Source: CAVYUC01 sp963783085
Lineage (GTDB): Bacteria > Bacteroidota > Bacteroidia > Bacteroidales > Prolixibacteraceae
Direction: 5' to 3'
Assembly: GCA_963783085.1 (NCBI GenBank)
Contig: CAWAMJ010000013.1
Span: 1-64,000 of the forward strand
Length of the DNA: 64,000 bases
A model generated the notes under the pieces. The model saw nothing but the letters and a program-made list of their open reading frames with translations. It did no database searches and was not told the DNA's origin. Below, in pieces: positions 44,874 through 54,431 of this stretch (within the stretch, counting starts at the first letter, position 1; the number at the start of each line of letters is the position of its first letter). A program made the position numbers and the translations under genes.

Positions 44874-46148
44874 ATGAAACTGAAGATTCTGTTAATTCTT
44901 CTGGCTTTGCCTTTTCTAACCAAAGCACAAATAACATTCAGCGATTATTTTCAGGATAAATCTTTGCGTTTTGATTTTAACCTGGCCGGGAATTTCAATG
45001 AGATATATGTTTTTCCGGTGCAGATGAAACAAGAACCTTTTTGGGCGGGTTCGAAAAAAAACCTGACCAACACATTTGATTATGGAATTTATCAAATAAA
45101 AATGCTCGACTCAACATCAGGCGCTCTGTTATTTTCGAAAGGGTTCACCACCCTTTTCGATGAATGGCAAAAAACAGACGAAGCCCGCCAACAAGTGAAA
45201 GCTTATCATCAGACGGCAATTTTACCTTTCCCATTAAAAAAAATGATTCTGGAAATTGACGTCCGGCAAAAAGACGGAAATTTCAAATCAATTTATTCCA
45301 CTGAAATTGATCCCGAAAATTATTTTATTTTGAAAGAGAAACCCGCCCCGTTTCAAACCGTTGAAATACTGAAAAACGGTGATTCTGAAAACCACGTCGA
45401 TTTGATTATCCTTGCCGAAGGATACACCAAAAATGAGATGGAAAAATTTATCGGTGATGCAAAAAGAGTGACGGGATATTTATTTGAAGAAGAGCCTTTT
45501 AAATCGAAAAAGAACAAGTTTAATGTTACAGCGGTATGCACATCGTCTGAAGAATCGGGAACAGATGTTCCCGGGGAAAATATCTATAAAAACACCCGTT
45601 TTAATTCTTCTTTTTACACATTCGACACACCGAGGTATTTAACAATCAGTGATCTAAAATCAGTATATGATGCAGCAGCAATTGTTCCGCACGACCAAAT
45701 TTATGTTTTGGTGAATACCGGCAAATATGGAGGCGGAGGTTTTTACAACAACATCAATGTTTGTTCTTCTGACAATTCATCGACTAAAGAAGTTTTTGTG
45801 CACGAATTTGGTCACGGGTTTGCCGGCCTTGGAGACGAATACTATACTTCTTCAGTAGCTTTCGGTGAATATTATAATTTCGATGTGGAACCGTGGGAGC
45901 CTAATTTAACAACATTAGTCGATTTTGAAAAAAAATGGAAAGCAGAAGTGAGTGATTCAGTTCCGGTTCCTACTCCACGGATTGCAAAATATGAAAACAC
46001 AGTTGGCGCTTTCGAAGGAGGCGGATATGTTGAAAAAGGAGTTTACAGTCCTTTTATGGATTGCCGAATGAAAAGTAATGTTGCCAAACATTTTTGCCCG
46101 GTTTGTCAGGAGGCCATAATCAATATGATTTCCTACTATTCGGAATAA
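44874..46148 (+). CDS. Secreted M64-family metallopeptidase
   Basis: This 424-residue protein has a signal peptide (LKILLILLALPFLTKAQ). The N-terminal ~130 residues are a beta-rich domain. The peptidase part starts at about VDLIILAEGYTKNEM and has the zinc motif HEFGH followed by the DE of GLGDEYY, as in IgA peptidase M64. CPVCQEAI near the C terminus is also seen in this family. It should act in the periplasm or outside the cell. Confidence 0.88.
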   Translation: MKLKILLILLALPFLTKAQITFSDYFQDKSLRFDFNLAGNFNEIYVFPVQMKQEPFWAGSKKNLTNTFDYGIYQIKMLDSTSGALLFSKGFTTLFDEWQKTDEARQQVKAYHQTAILPFPLKKMILEIDVRQKDGNFKSIYSTEIDPENYFILKEKPAPFQTVEILKNGDSENHVDLIILAEGYTKNEMEKFIGDAKRVTGYLFEEEPFKSKKNKFNVTAVCTSSEESGTDVPGENIYKNTRFNSSFYTFDTPRYLTISDLKSVYDAAAIVPHDQIYVLVNTGKYGGGGFYNNINVCSSDNSSTKEVFVHEFGHGFAGLGDEYYTSSVAFGEYYNFDVEPWEPNLTTLVDFEKKWKAEVSDSVPVPTPRIAKYENTVGAFEGGGYVEKGVYSPFMDCRMKSNVAKHFCPVCQEAIINMISYYSE

Positions 46149-46151
46149 GGC

Positions 46152-46190
46152 AAAAAAATGGAGTTGAGGCTGTTCAACTCCATTTTTATC
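46152..46190. terminator. Two-way terminator between the M64 gene and the next
   Basis: A perfect 10-bp stem ATGGAGTTGA (46158-46167) / TCAACTCCAT (46174-46183) has an A tract on its left and a T tract on its right. It serves both convergent genes. Confidence 0.8.
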
Positions 46191-46206
46191 AAACATTATT
46201 TTTTAC

Positions 46207-46530
46207 TTATTCTTTTTTCATCAATGCACCGGTCAGGAAATGAGCAATAATTAATCCTACTCCGCCAAAGAACAGAATCATTGTAAAAAATGCAGCTACT
46301 TCATTAATCACTGTTGAAAGAGCGTAACCAGTTATAACTCCCACCGAAAGTGCAATCAAAAATGTTCCCCATTTCAGTAAGTTATATTTTGATGGTGTTG
46401 TTCTAAAAATCCCGGCATCCAAACCTTTTTCAACAAGGGCCAACCTTTCTTTTGTGCGGGTTGTCCAGTAAACATACAGTATGGCAAAAATTCCGAGAAA
46501 AAACGAGATTGGTACAAAAATTCCTTCCAT
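46207..46530 (-). CDS. Small membrane protein (DUF6249-like)
   Basis: This 107-residue protein has three TM segments (about 5-23, 52-72, 78-100) and a charged loop (TTRTKERLALVEKGLDAGI) typical of DUF6249 proteins. It is divergent from the ECF sigma gene. Such proteins often lie beside ECF sigma factors in this phylum, perhaps as part of the same regulon. Confidence 0.7.
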   Translation of the reverse strand: MEGIFVPISFFLGIFAILYVYWTTRTKERLALVEKGLDAGIFRTTPSKYNLLKWGTFLIALSVGVITGYALSTVINEVAAFFTMILFFGGVGLIIAHFLTGALMKKE

Positions 46531-46667
46531 GATATTTTAGTTTTAAATTGTTAATATTTCGATTTTCTGCCCTTTGGACGCAACATTAATTGACCGGTTA
46601 CAATATTTTTAAGATTTCTTTTCAATACTTTTGTAACCAGAGACTTCAATTTTCGTCAAAGTGGCAG

Positions 46668-47234
46668 ATGGAACAAAAAGATGATAGTTATTACATTGAA
46701 AAAGTAATTGGCGGACAGGCAAATTATTTTTCATATATCGTTGAAAAATATCAGAACATTGTATTTTCCATCGCATTAAAAGTTCTTGGAAATCGTGAAG
46801 ATGCTGAAGAAATGGCGCAGGAGAGCTTTATAAAAGCGTATAAATCGTTGCACACTTTTAAAGGGAAAGCAAAATTTTCGACCTGGCTTTACCGGATTAC
46901 CTATAATAATTGTATTTCGGAAGTCAGAAAAAAGAAACAGTATTTTACATCAACGGAGGATGTTCAGATTAGAGACGAAGCTGAGGAAATGAACTTTGAT
47001 GGTATTCCCGAAGAAAACCGTGCAAAATATGTTCAGGCAGCTGTGAAAAAGCTACCGGAAGATGAGTACACGCTAATAATGATGTATTACTTTGAGGACC
47101 AAAGCGTTGAAGAATTGAGCCAGGTAACGGGTCTGTCGCCGAGCAATACGAAGGTGAAACTGCACCGGGCGCGTAAAAAGCTCTACACGATTTTAAATGA
47201 TATGTTGCAGGAAGAATTGTACACAATTTTGTAA
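46668..47234 (+). CDS. ECF (RpoE-like) sigma factor
   Basis: The protein has 188 residues from the ATG at 46668 (MEQKDDSYYIEKVIGGQ); the frame open upstream lacks coding character. Region 2 (YFSYIVEKYQNIVFSIALKVLGNREDAEEMAQESFIKAY) and region 4 (LIMMYYFEDQSVEELSQVTGLSPSNTKVKLHRARKKL) are complete. The next gene encodes a one-TM protein that may be its membrane regulator. Confidence 0.9.
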   Translation: MEQKDDSYYIEKVIGGQANYFSYIVEKYQNIVFSIALKVLGNREDAEEMAQESFIKAYKSLHTFKGKAKFSTWLYRITYNNCISEVRKKKQYFTSTEDVQIRDEAEEMNFDGIPEENRAKYVQAAVKKLPEDEYTLIMMYYFEDQSVEELSQVTGLSPSNTKVKLHRARKKLYTILNDMLQEELYTIL

Positions 47235-47348
47235 CCAGATGGTAATTTCTGTGTCTAACCATCGGAAGCGAAATAAAAAAGAGAAAATGTGCTTTGGATT
47301 TAAATGAAAAAGTTTTTCGCATTGCGAATATTATAAAAAACTAAAAAA

Positions 47349-47765
47349 ATGAAAACTTTTCAAGAAGATAAGGAATTGAGGGCTTTAATAAAAAGCATTC
47401 AACTGGATTCGCCGGAAAAGGATTTTTCAAAACGGGTGATGAACAGAATATTCGAGGAACAACCAGCGCTGGAGCAGGTTAAAGCAGAACGTATTTTCAG
47501 CAAAAGTTTCTGGATTATACTCGGCCTTTTTGTTGCTTTAATTGCTGCCATGGTTATTTTTTCAGCAACGGGGGCAAACGGTGGCGGCGAGATTGAAAAA
47601 TTATTGCCCGATTTAAGTTCAACAGCCGTATCGCAGGAATACAACAATATTTTCGACAAAATTACGGGCTTGCCCGCGAGCATTGCGGGGATAATGTTTG
47701 CTGCTTCGCTGCTTCTTTTCCTTGAAAGGTTTCTAAGTGCGAAAAGTTCGAAAATAGGTTTATAG
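47349..47765 (+). CDS. Membrane protein after the ECF sigma gene, possible anti-sigma factor
   Basis: This 138-residue protein has a soluble N-terminal part (1-55, including SPEKDFSKRVMNRIFEE) and two TM segments (about 56-76 and 112-130). No zinc-binding anti-sigma motif is present. Its position after the sigma gene suggests a regulator, but this is not shown by sequence. Confidence 0.65.
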   Translation: MKTFQEDKELRALIKSIQLDSPEKDFSKRVMNRIFEEQPALEQVKAERIFSKSFWIILGLFVALIAAMVIFSATGANGGGEIEKLLPDLSSTAVSQEYNNIFDKITGLPASIAGIMFAASLLLFLERFLSAKSSKIGL

Positions 47766-47787
47766 CGGATAGTTAAAAAGCTTTGAA

Positions 47788-47819
47788 ATCCTGGCAGTTT
47801 TTGCCGGGATTTTTTTTGT
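47788..47819 (+). terminator. Terminator after the ECF sigma operon
   Basis: The stem is ATCCTGGCA (47788-47796) / TGCCGGGAT (47802-47810) with one G-T pair, followed by a T run. Confidence 0.75.
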
Positions 47820-47853
47820 TTTTTTCCTGAAGGTTCAAAATGATTAGCTGAAA

Positions 47854-48819
47854 TTAATAGCAGGTTTCTCTTTCGAGGTAATTTTCCACATACAAATCTA
47901 CCCCCTCTTCCAGTTCTACAAACGATTTGGTATATCCGATTTCACGTAATTTTTTAATTTCGGCTTCGGTGAAATACTGATATCTTCCCCGCAGATCGAC
48001 GGGAGTATCGATGAACGAAATTTTCGATGGTAGATTCAGACTTTTAAAAACAGCCTGCGTTAAATCGAGAAACGAACGGGCTTTCCCTGTGCCAACATTG
48101 TATATGCCTGGATTTTCCTGGTTTTTCATAAAAAACAACATCACATCCACAATATCGTCAACAAAAATAAAATCGCGGCTTTGCTCGCCATCTCTGTAAT
48201 CTTGATGATGAGAACGGAACAACTTCATTTTCCCTGTTTCCTTTATTTTATTGTAAGCATGAAAAACCACGGAAGCCATCCTCCCTTTATGATACTCATT
48301 CGGACCATAAACGTTAAAAAATTTAAGTCCGGCCCAAAATGGCGGTGTACGGGCTTGTTTCAGTGCCCAAACATCAAAATCATGTTTCGACCAGCCATAC
48401 AAATTCAGCGGTCGCAGATGGGTAACATGGCTGTGGTCATCTGAAAAACCGACTTCTCCGTTTCCATAGGTCGCTGCGGAAGATGCATAAAGTAAAGGAA
48501 CCTGGATTTCTGAACAAATATTCCACAACCGCTGGGAATAAATTAAATTTAATTGCTGGTACAAATCCGGTTCAAGGCCAACAGTATCGGTTCGGGCGCC
48601 CATGTGAAAAATAAAATCAACTTCCCGGGCATGTTTAATCAGCCATTTAAAAAAATCATCACGATCGATAAATTTCTTATATTTTTTCTGGAAAAGATTT
48701 ATGTCTTTTGACGGATCATCGAACCGATCGACCAGTACAAGGTCCGTAAATCCAAATTTATTTAGTTTGCCTGTTAAATAGCTGCCAATGAATCCGGCGG
48801 CTCCTGTAACTACTATCAT
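47854..48819 (-). CDS. hldD: ADP-glycero-manno-heptose 6-epimerase
   Basis: This 321-residue short-chain dehydrogenase has the NAD-binding GAAGFIGSYL at the N terminus, SSAATYG, the catalytic YGWSKHDFD (Tyr and Lys) and FFNVYGPNEYHKGRMASV, characteristic of HldD/RfaD. It makes the ADP-L-heptose used in lipopolysaccharide core. No other heptose gene is in view. Confidence 0.9.
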   Translation of the reverse strand: MIVVTGAAGFIGSYLTGKLNKFGFTDLVLVDRFDDPSKDINLFQKKYKKFIDRDDFFKWLIKHAREVDFIFHMGARTDTVGLEPDLYQQLNLIYSQRLWNICSEIQVPLLYASSAATYGNGEVGFSDDHSHVTHLRPLNLYGWSKHDFDVWALKQARTPPFWAGLKFFNVYGPNEYHKGRMASVVFHAYNKIKETGKMKLFRSHHQDYRDGEQSRDFIFVDDIVDVMLFFMKNQENPGIYNVGTGKARSFLDLTQAVFKSLNLPSKISFIDTPVDLRGRYQYFTEAEIKKLREIGYTKSFVELEEGVDLYVENYLERETCY

Positions 48820-48930
48820 TTTTCAAAGTGGTTAAAATTGGTTCAGCAAATAATTTCGTTTTAAGCAAGTGGCACAAAAAGAACTTGTAAATTCCAGAAA
48901 TATTGCTCAAAAACTTCAATTTTTGCATTT

Positions 48931-49761
48931 TTAAACAACGAACAAATCATCAGGTACAGATGGCACCAGTTTGCGAAGGGTTGCTTGTTCGTATAATTTT
49001 TGTATTGCTTTTTTACCGTCTTCTCCAAAGTCGGTTGTGAAATCGTTTACATGCCAGTCAATAAGCTTTTGCATTGATTCATTAGTTAACCCGCGGGCAT
49101 GCTTTTTTATAAATTCTGCAGCCGAATCCGGATTCTCTTTGGCAAATTCGATGCTGCGCTTTACCACCCGTTCTATCTTTTTTTGCGTTTGGTCATCAAT
49201 ATTGCGACTAACAGCAATACCTTTCAGCGGCACCGGAAGCCGGTTTTTTTCCTCCCAGTTTCCACCTAAATCAATAATTTTCTTCAATCCTTTATTTTCG
49301 TATGTGAAATTTTGTTCGTCTAAAATAATTCCGGCATCAACTTCCCCTTCCAAAACTGCTTCCGCAATTTCAAAATAATGGTATTCTCTTATTTCTTTTA
49401 CTTGTGCAAATTCAATATTTAGCAACAAACTCGAAGCATCGTATTTTCCGGGTATTGCCACCGTTAAATCATACACTTCATTCGGATGAATTTTCTTTTT
49501 TCCAACTAAAAGCGGTCCGTTTTCCGGGCTCATGGTGCTGCCTGAAGTTATCAGCTTGTATACATCAGCAATAAAAGCAAATGCATTGAAGCTGAGCTTT
49601 ACAATATCGAATGAATGATTAAAAGCTTGCCGGTTTAGCTGTTCAGTACCGGTAACAACAACATCAAATTCCAATCCTTCGGTATCTACTTTTTGATGAG
49701 TCATTGCATCGAAAATAAATGTATCGTACGGACGGTCCGAAAATCCCACAGAAAACTTCAT
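48931..49761 (-). CDS. mqnD: 1,4-dihydroxy-6-naphthoate synthase
   Basis: This 276-residue enzyme of the futalosine menaquinone pathway has the MqnA/MqnD periplasmic-binding-like fold. Family features include FSDRPYDTFIFDAM at the start, LTSGSTMSPENGPLL-type residues (about 70-85) and EVDAGIILDEQNFTYE. It acts after cyclic dehypoxanthinyl futalosine. It lies 30 bp from mqnB and is probably cotranscribed with it. Confidence 0.9.
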   Translation of the reverse strand: MKFSVGFSDRPYDTFIFDAMTHQKVDTEGLEFDVVVTGTEQLNRQAFNHSFDIVKLSFNAFAFIADVYKLITSGSTMSPENGPLLVGKKKIHPNEVYDLTVAIPGKYDASSLLLNIEFAQVKEIREYHYFEIAEAVLEGEVDAGIILDEQNFTYENKGLKKIIDLGGNWEEKNRLPVPLKGIAVSRNIDDQTQKKIERVVKRSIEFAKENPDSAAEFIKKHARGLTNESMQKLIDWHVNDFTTDFGEDGKKAIQKLYEQATLRKLVPSVPDDLFVV

Positions 49762-49791
49762 GATGTTAAAATTTGGACAAAGGTAAAAAAA

Positions 49792-50478
49792 TCAGTTAAC
49801 CGGTACCGCGACGTTTTTAAGTACTTTAAGCAGCGAATTTCTCAGATTTTCAAGCGCCAATGGTATATCCCAATGCAAAGGCCCGCGGGGCTCGATAAAA
49901 TTTGAAATGGCCCTGATCTGAAAACAAGGTATGCCAAACCAGTTGCAAACATAAAAAACAGCAGCACCTTCCATGGTTTCTACATGTGCAATAAATTTCT
50001 CATTTAATTCTTTTATACTTGCGCTTTTACCATGGCTTTTATTGGCAGTAATTCCCCGAACTTTCTTTAAATTAAACAATCCTCCGCTATTGGAAGCTTT
50101 TAACAAACCTCCCTGGAACGGGAATTCATTTTCGTTTACAAATCCAGATTCAAATAATGTTAGAAAATTTTCTCTGTTTTCAACACCCAAATCGCTGAAT
50201 TCTTCACTAACCACACTGACTACTTCGCCAATTTTTAATTCACTGGTAAGGCTGCCGGCTAAGCCGATACTGATAACCAGGTCGTATTTATTCAGGTGTA
50301 ATGCATTGGTTAAATGAAATGTAGCAAAAGTAGTTCCAATACCGGTAACTAAAATGTCAATCTCCTTGTCTTCAATCCGATACCTTTTCAGCAAGTTGCC
50401 ATTTTCATTCACCAGTTCCAATTCGTCGGCCAGCAGGTTTACCTCCATCCAGGTTGCCGAAACTAATAAAATCTTCAT
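49792..50478 (-). CDS. mqnB: Futalosine hydrolase
   Basis: This 228-residue nucleoside-phosphorylase-fold enzyme has LVTGIGTTFATFHLT, SIGLAGSL and VETMEGAAVFYVC with the purine-binding Glu pair. It splits futalosine to dehypoxanthinyl futalosine and hypoxanthine. Together with mqnD it shows that the host makes menaquinone by the futalosine route. Confidence 0.9.
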   Translation of the reverse strand: MKILLVSATWMEVNLLADELELVNENGNLLKRYRIEDKEIDILVTGIGTTFATFHLTNALHLNKYDLVISIGLAGSLTSELKIGEVVSVVSEEFSDLGVENRENFLTLFESGFVNENEFPFQGGLLKASNSGGLFNLKKVRGITANKSHGKSASIKELNEKFIAHVETMEGAAVFYVCNWFGIPCFQIRAISNFIEPRGPLHWDIPLALENLRNSLLKVLKNVAVPVN

Positions 50479-50562
50479 GTTTCAAAAATATTACCAATCA
50501 ACTAATTTGTGAAAACCATCTATCCATTCATACTTAATTTCTGAAAAAAAGTTAATCTTTGT

Positions 50563-51207
50563 ATGAAATTTAATATCCAAAATATGGATTTACGTGAATT
50601 AAAAAGTTCGAACGGGTACGAGAGGATCGACAATTTTGATGAAAGCATTACTCAAGAACTTTCAAAAAATTACCGGAAAATTTTGCAATTGGTTGGTGAA
50701 AATATTTCGCGGGAAGGCCTCAATAAAACTCCGGAACGTGTTGCCAAAGCCATGCAGTTCCTTTTGCAGGGCTATAAAATCGATCCGGTTGAAATATTAA
50801 AATCGGCCATGTTCAAGGAAGATTACCGCCAAATGGTAATTGTAAAAGATATTGAGATTTATTCGTTATGTGAACATCATCTTTTACCATTTTTCGGGAA
50901 AGCACATGTTGCATACATCCCAAACGGCACCATTACCGGGTTGAGTAAAGTGGCAAGAGTGGTCGATGTTTTTGCCCGGCGGCTCCAGGTTCAGGAGCGG
51001 CTAACAACCCAGATAAAAGATTGCATTCAGGATACGTTGAAACCACTGGGCGTGGCCGTGGTCATTGAAGCTCAACACCTGTGCATGCAAATGCGGGGTA
51101 TACAAAAACAACATTCCATAACAACCACTTCTGATTTTACAGGCGCATTCCAGAAAGACGCCACCCGTGATGAATTTATTAAACTGATAAGTACCAAATT
51201 CAGTTAA
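50563..51207 (+). CDS. folE: GTP cyclohydrolase I
   Basis: This 214-residue enzyme carries out the first step of tetrahydrofolate synthesis. Zinc and catalytic residues are visible in YSLCEHHLLPFFGKAHVAYIP, plus the later Cys/His (EAQHLCMQMRG). SKVARVVDVFARRLQVQERLT is also typical. The start is ATG 50563, or ATG seven codons later. It stands alone. Confidence 0.95.
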   Translation: MKFNIQNMDLRELKSSNGYERIDNFDESITQELSKNYRKILQLVGENISREGLNKTPERVAKAMQFLLQGYKIDPVEILKSAMFKEDYRQMVIVKDIEIYSLCEHHLLPFFGKAHVAYIPNGTITGLSKVARVVDVFARRLQVQERLTTQIKDCIQDTLKPLGVAVVIEAQHLCMQMRGIQKQHSITTTSDFTGAFQKDATRDEFIKLISTKFS

Positions 51208-51213
51208 TACCTG

Positions 51214-52332
51214 TTAAAAAAATTCGAGGCAAACCGGCGCTGGCACTTCCACTTCATTTCCTGTAAATTCCGGTATACCGGTATTTTTGTTTATCTGAAA
51301 AACAGTAATGTTATTACTGCGTTCATTTGCTACCAGCAGGTATTTTCCATCGGGGCTCAACACAAAATTTCTGGGCCAGTTGCCGTTGGTTGAAACCGTT
51401 GCGATTTGCTTCAGCTTTTGATTTTCACTATCGATGGAAAATACGGCAACAGAATTATGGCCCCGGTTTGAACCGTATAAAAAACGCCCGTCGGGCGAAA
51501 CGTGAATATCTGCACAATAACTCGTCCCGTCAAAGCCGGGTGGCAAAGCAGAAACCGACTGAAACTCCTTCCATATTCCATTTTCGATTCTGCATGCAGT
51601 TACCGTTGAATTCAATTCATTTATCACATAAATCACTTTGCCGTTCGGATGAAAATCAAAATGTCGGGGACCAGAACCTGGCGCTAACTTTACAAATTCC
51701 TGAGCATTCTTTCGAAGTTTGTTTCCATCAAGAATAAAAATATTCAGTTGGTCAGTTCCCAAGTCGGCATTAAAAACCTGATTACTGAAAGGTGAAAATT
51801 TGACAGAATGCGCGTGGGGCGACGATTGCCTTGATTTGTCAAATCCTGAACCCCGATTTTCAATTACAGATTTGGCAGGTTTCAAACTTCCATCGCCAGC
51901 TACCGGATACAACGAAACAGTTCCTCCTCCGTAAGCTGCAATGGCTACAAATTTGCCATCGCCTGAAACATCGACATGACATGGATCTTTTCCGTTGGAT
52001 ACCTGCTTGTTAAGGAAATGAAGGTTTCCGTTTTCACCGACTTTGTATGCTGAAATAAAACCACCGGATTCTTCCACAACTTCGGTGGCCCGGGTTACCA
52101 CGTACAAATAATTTTTATCGGGAGAAAATTTAAAAAATGAGGGATCATCAACGGCTTTAAAAGTTTTCTCCAAAGAAATTGTTCCCCCGGCATCGTTGAA
52201 ATTGCATAAATACATACCTTCCGCACCTTCTGAGGTAAATGTGCCAACCAGTAAATTCAGTCCGTTTTTATTCTGTGCATGCACTGCGTAAGCAAGCACT
52301 GCAAACGTGAAAACCAGCAGTATCCTTTTCAT
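51214..52332 (-). CDS. Secreted lactonase-type beta-propeller protein
   Basis: The protein has about 372 residues from the ATG at 52332, which starts a signal peptide (KRILLVFTFAVLAYAVHAQ); the upstream in-frame ATG lacks one. The seven-bladed lactonase fold (6-phosphogluconolactonase/YbhE-like) shows in GTFTSEGAEGMYLC, SPHAHSVKFSP, GPRHFDFHPNGKVIYVINE and the blade endings SPDGRFLYGSNR and SPDGKYLLVANE. Export makes a cytosolic pentose role unlikely. Confidence 0.85.
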   Translation of the reverse strand: MKRILLVFTFAVLAYAVHAQNKNGLNLLVGTFTSEGAEGMYLCNFNDAGGTISLEKTFKAVDDPSFFKFSPDKNYLYVVTRATEVVEESGGFISAYKVGENGNLHFLNKQVSNGKDPCHVDVSGDGKFVAIAAYGGGTVSLYPVAGDGSLKPAKSVIENRGSGFDKSRQSSPHAHSVKFSPFSNQVFNADLGTDQLNIFILDGNKLRKNAQEFVKLAPGSGPRHFDFHPNGKVIYVINELNSTVTACRIENGIWKEFQSVSALPPGFDGTSYCADIHVSPDGRFLYGSNRGHNSVAVFSIDSENQKLKQIATVSTNGNWPRNFVLSPDGKYLLVANERSNNITVFQINKNTGIPEFTGNEVEVPAPVCLEFF

Positions 52333-52448
52333 TGTTGTTATCTTTTTCAGGTTAAATATTTCACTTGAAATTATGAACATTTCATTCGCAAAACGCTTCT
52401 TATTAATGACATTTAAATCAAGCAAATAAATATAAAAATGTTTTGATT

Positions 52449-53273
52449 ATGAAAACAATTTTACTGGGCATTATCATCATTTTAGGCGCTTTTATAACAA
52501 AAGCACAGGAATTTCAGAAGGTTTGGGAATCATCGAAAGAGGTACTGAAAACTCCGGAATCAGTTCTGTACGATGAAGGAAACGACATTATTTATGTGGC
52601 TAACATCAACGGCGCGCCCACGGAAAAAGACGGCAACGGCTTTATCAGTATTCTGAATTCCGATGGCAGCGTTAAAACCCTTAAGTGGGTAGAGGGATTA
52701 GATGCGCCGAAAGGAATGGCTATTTCCAAAGGAAAGTTATATGTATCGGACATCGATAAACTGGTGGAAATAGATATTGAAAAGGGAAAAGTGTCAGACA
52801 CCTACAATGCGCCGGATGCCGTTTTTTTAAACGATGTGGCTGCCAGTAACGACGGAAAGATATTTGTTTCAGATACCCGGACAGCGAGGATTTATGTTTT
52901 AAATGACGGAAACATTTCAGTGTGGCTCGAAGGCGATCCTCTTAATTCCCCCAATGGATTATTGACAGAAAACGGGCAATTATATGTGGGCGACATGAAC
53001 ATCTACAAAGTCGATATTTCTTCTAAAAAAGTTACTACCGTTGTGGAAGATGCAGGAGGTGTAGATGGGCTCGACAAGGATAACCAGGGAAATTTTGTTT
53101 ATTCCAACTGGCCGGGAATGGTTTGGATTCACAAAAACGGAAAAAACATTAAACTGCATGATTCAACACAGCAGGAAATAAACACTGCCGACCTCGATTT
53201 TGCATCAAAATTAAATCTCGTGTTGGTACCTACGTTTTATGATAATAGAATTGTAGCATATAAAATCAAATAA
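52449..53273 (+). CDS. Secreted SMP-30/NHL-type beta-propeller protein
   Basis: This 274-residue protein begins at the ATG at 52449 with a signal peptide (KTILLGIIIILGAFITKAQ). Blades of the gluconolactonase/NHL kind follow (PESVLYDEGNDIIYVANINGAP, PKGMAISKGKLYVSDIDKLV, VDGLDKDNQGNFVYSNWPG). It is divergent from the lactonase-like gene, so two sugar-lactone-type propellers lie together. Substrate unknown. Confidence 0.8.
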   Translation: MKTILLGIIIILGAFITKAQEFQKVWESSKEVLKTPESVLYDEGNDIIYVANINGAPTEKDGNGFISILNSDGSVKTLKWVEGLDAPKGMAISKGKLYVSDIDKLVEIDIEKGKVSDTYNAPDAVFLNDVAASNDGKIFVSDTRTARIYVLNDGNISVWLEGDPLNSPNGLLTENGQLYVGDMNIYKVDISSKKVTTVVEDAGGVDGLDKDNQGNFVYSNWPGMVWIHKNGKNIKLHDSTQQEINTADLDFASKLNLVLVPTFYDNRIVAYKIK

Positions 53274-53305
53274 ATACAGGTAAAAAATGCCAAATCGTAG
53301 AGCCT

Positions 53306-54058
53306 TTAATTTTCCCTGAAATATTCTTTATCAGCGTTGCAAATCGGGCATTTGTAATCATCCGGTAACTCTTCAAATGGTGTTCCGGGTGGAATTCCGG
53401 CTGTAGGATCACCAACTTCCGGATCGTAAACATATCCGCAAATGCCACACGTATAGGAAGAAGCATCAGTTTGTTTTCTTTCAGGCTCCGGTTTTTCCGG
53501 TTTAGCCTGTGGTTCTTCTTTTTCCAGAAATTCAGTTTCCTTTTCAAGTTTATCTTTATCGATGTATGTTGGTGCATTTTTCGGAGCAAGCATTTTAAAC
53601 TTTTCGCGGTAGTATGCATAAGTTAACGGTGGTTCCGACGATATTACATCGCTGTCGAGAACTTCGCCGATAATTAAAATATGCGAACCCACATCGATTG
53701 TATCCACAACTTTACAGTCGAACCAGGCGACTGAAGACTCCAGAATTATCGGAGCACCGGTTGCCGCGGTTTTTGTTTGTACACTTGCAAATTTTTCCAC
53801 TTCGTCACCCGACATAAAACCAAACCGTCCGATTAACGATGTACTTGCTTCCTGCGCCAGTACAGACATGGAAAACCTTTTACTTTGGATTATTTTATCA
53901 GTTGTAATATTTTTCTTATTGCTGCTAATTGCAATTTGCGGAGGTTCAGAAGTTACCTGAAATGCCGTATTACCAACATAACCTGCCTTTATACCTTCAT
54001 GTTCAGTGGCTATAATGTACAATCCGTAAGATAGTTTATGAAAAGATCTGTATTTCAT
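53306..54058 (-). CDS. Flavin reductase-rubredoxin fusion
   Basis: This 250-residue protein has a flavin-reductase-like domain (1-155: GNTAFQVTSEPPQIAISSNKKN, SVAWFDCKVV, GEVLDSDV). A charged proline-rich linker (160-197) leads to a rubredoxin (198-250) with iron cysteines in CGICGY and CPICNAD. It resembles high-molecular-weight rubredoxins of anaerobes, which pass electrons from NAD(P)H to oxygen- or NO-reducing flavodiiron proteins. No such partner is in the window. Confidence 0.9.
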   Translation of the reverse strand: MKYRSFHKLSYGLYIIATEHEGIKAGYVGNTAFQVTSEPPQIAISSNKKNITTDKIIQSKRFSMSVLAQEASTSLIGRFGFMSGDEVEKFASVQTKTAATGAPIILESSVAWFDCKVVDTIDVGSHILIIGEVLDSDVISSEPPLTYAYYREKFKMLAPKNAPTYIDKDKLEKETEFLEKEEPQAKPEKPEPERKQTDASSYTCGICGYVYDPEVGDPTAGIPPGTPFEELPDDYKCPICNADKEYFREN

Positions 54059-54431
54059 TTCGTTAAAATGTTTAATTTTTTTTTCAGGAAGAACAACAAA
54101 GATTCACTTCCGGTTTAATTATTCAGTAAATATAATGATTTGTTCCCAACGGACTTTTATAGTAAAAATCCGTTAAACGCAAAAATCATTGATTTGAACT
54201 TTATTTTAGAACAATAAAATTCCAACACTACCTAATCTTTTAAATATCAGATTTTTTATCGCTCCGACAAATCCGTATTTTATAGTCAGCAATAAGATTT
54301 CTATAAAAAATTCCATAATTACAAACAAAATTTGTTTCAAATAGGGAATTTATTGAAATAATTTTCCTATTTTGGTACCCAATTGTTGCATAGGGATATA
54401 CAGAAGACAAATAACACTAAATTCATTAACA
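54059..54431. other. Long divergent gap without a recognised gene
   Basis: This AT-rich gap between the flavin reductase-rubredoxin gene and the NtrC-type regulator holds no convincing reading frame. A TTGGTACCC...TTGCAT stretch near 54374 resembles a sigma-54 site, but the spacing between its GG and GC is 12 instead of 10 bases, so I do not call it. Confidence 0.5.

Noticed and set aside
54372..54392. Sigma-54 promoter ahead of the NtrC-type gene
   Set aside because: The GG-to-GC spacing is 12 bases where 10 are required.
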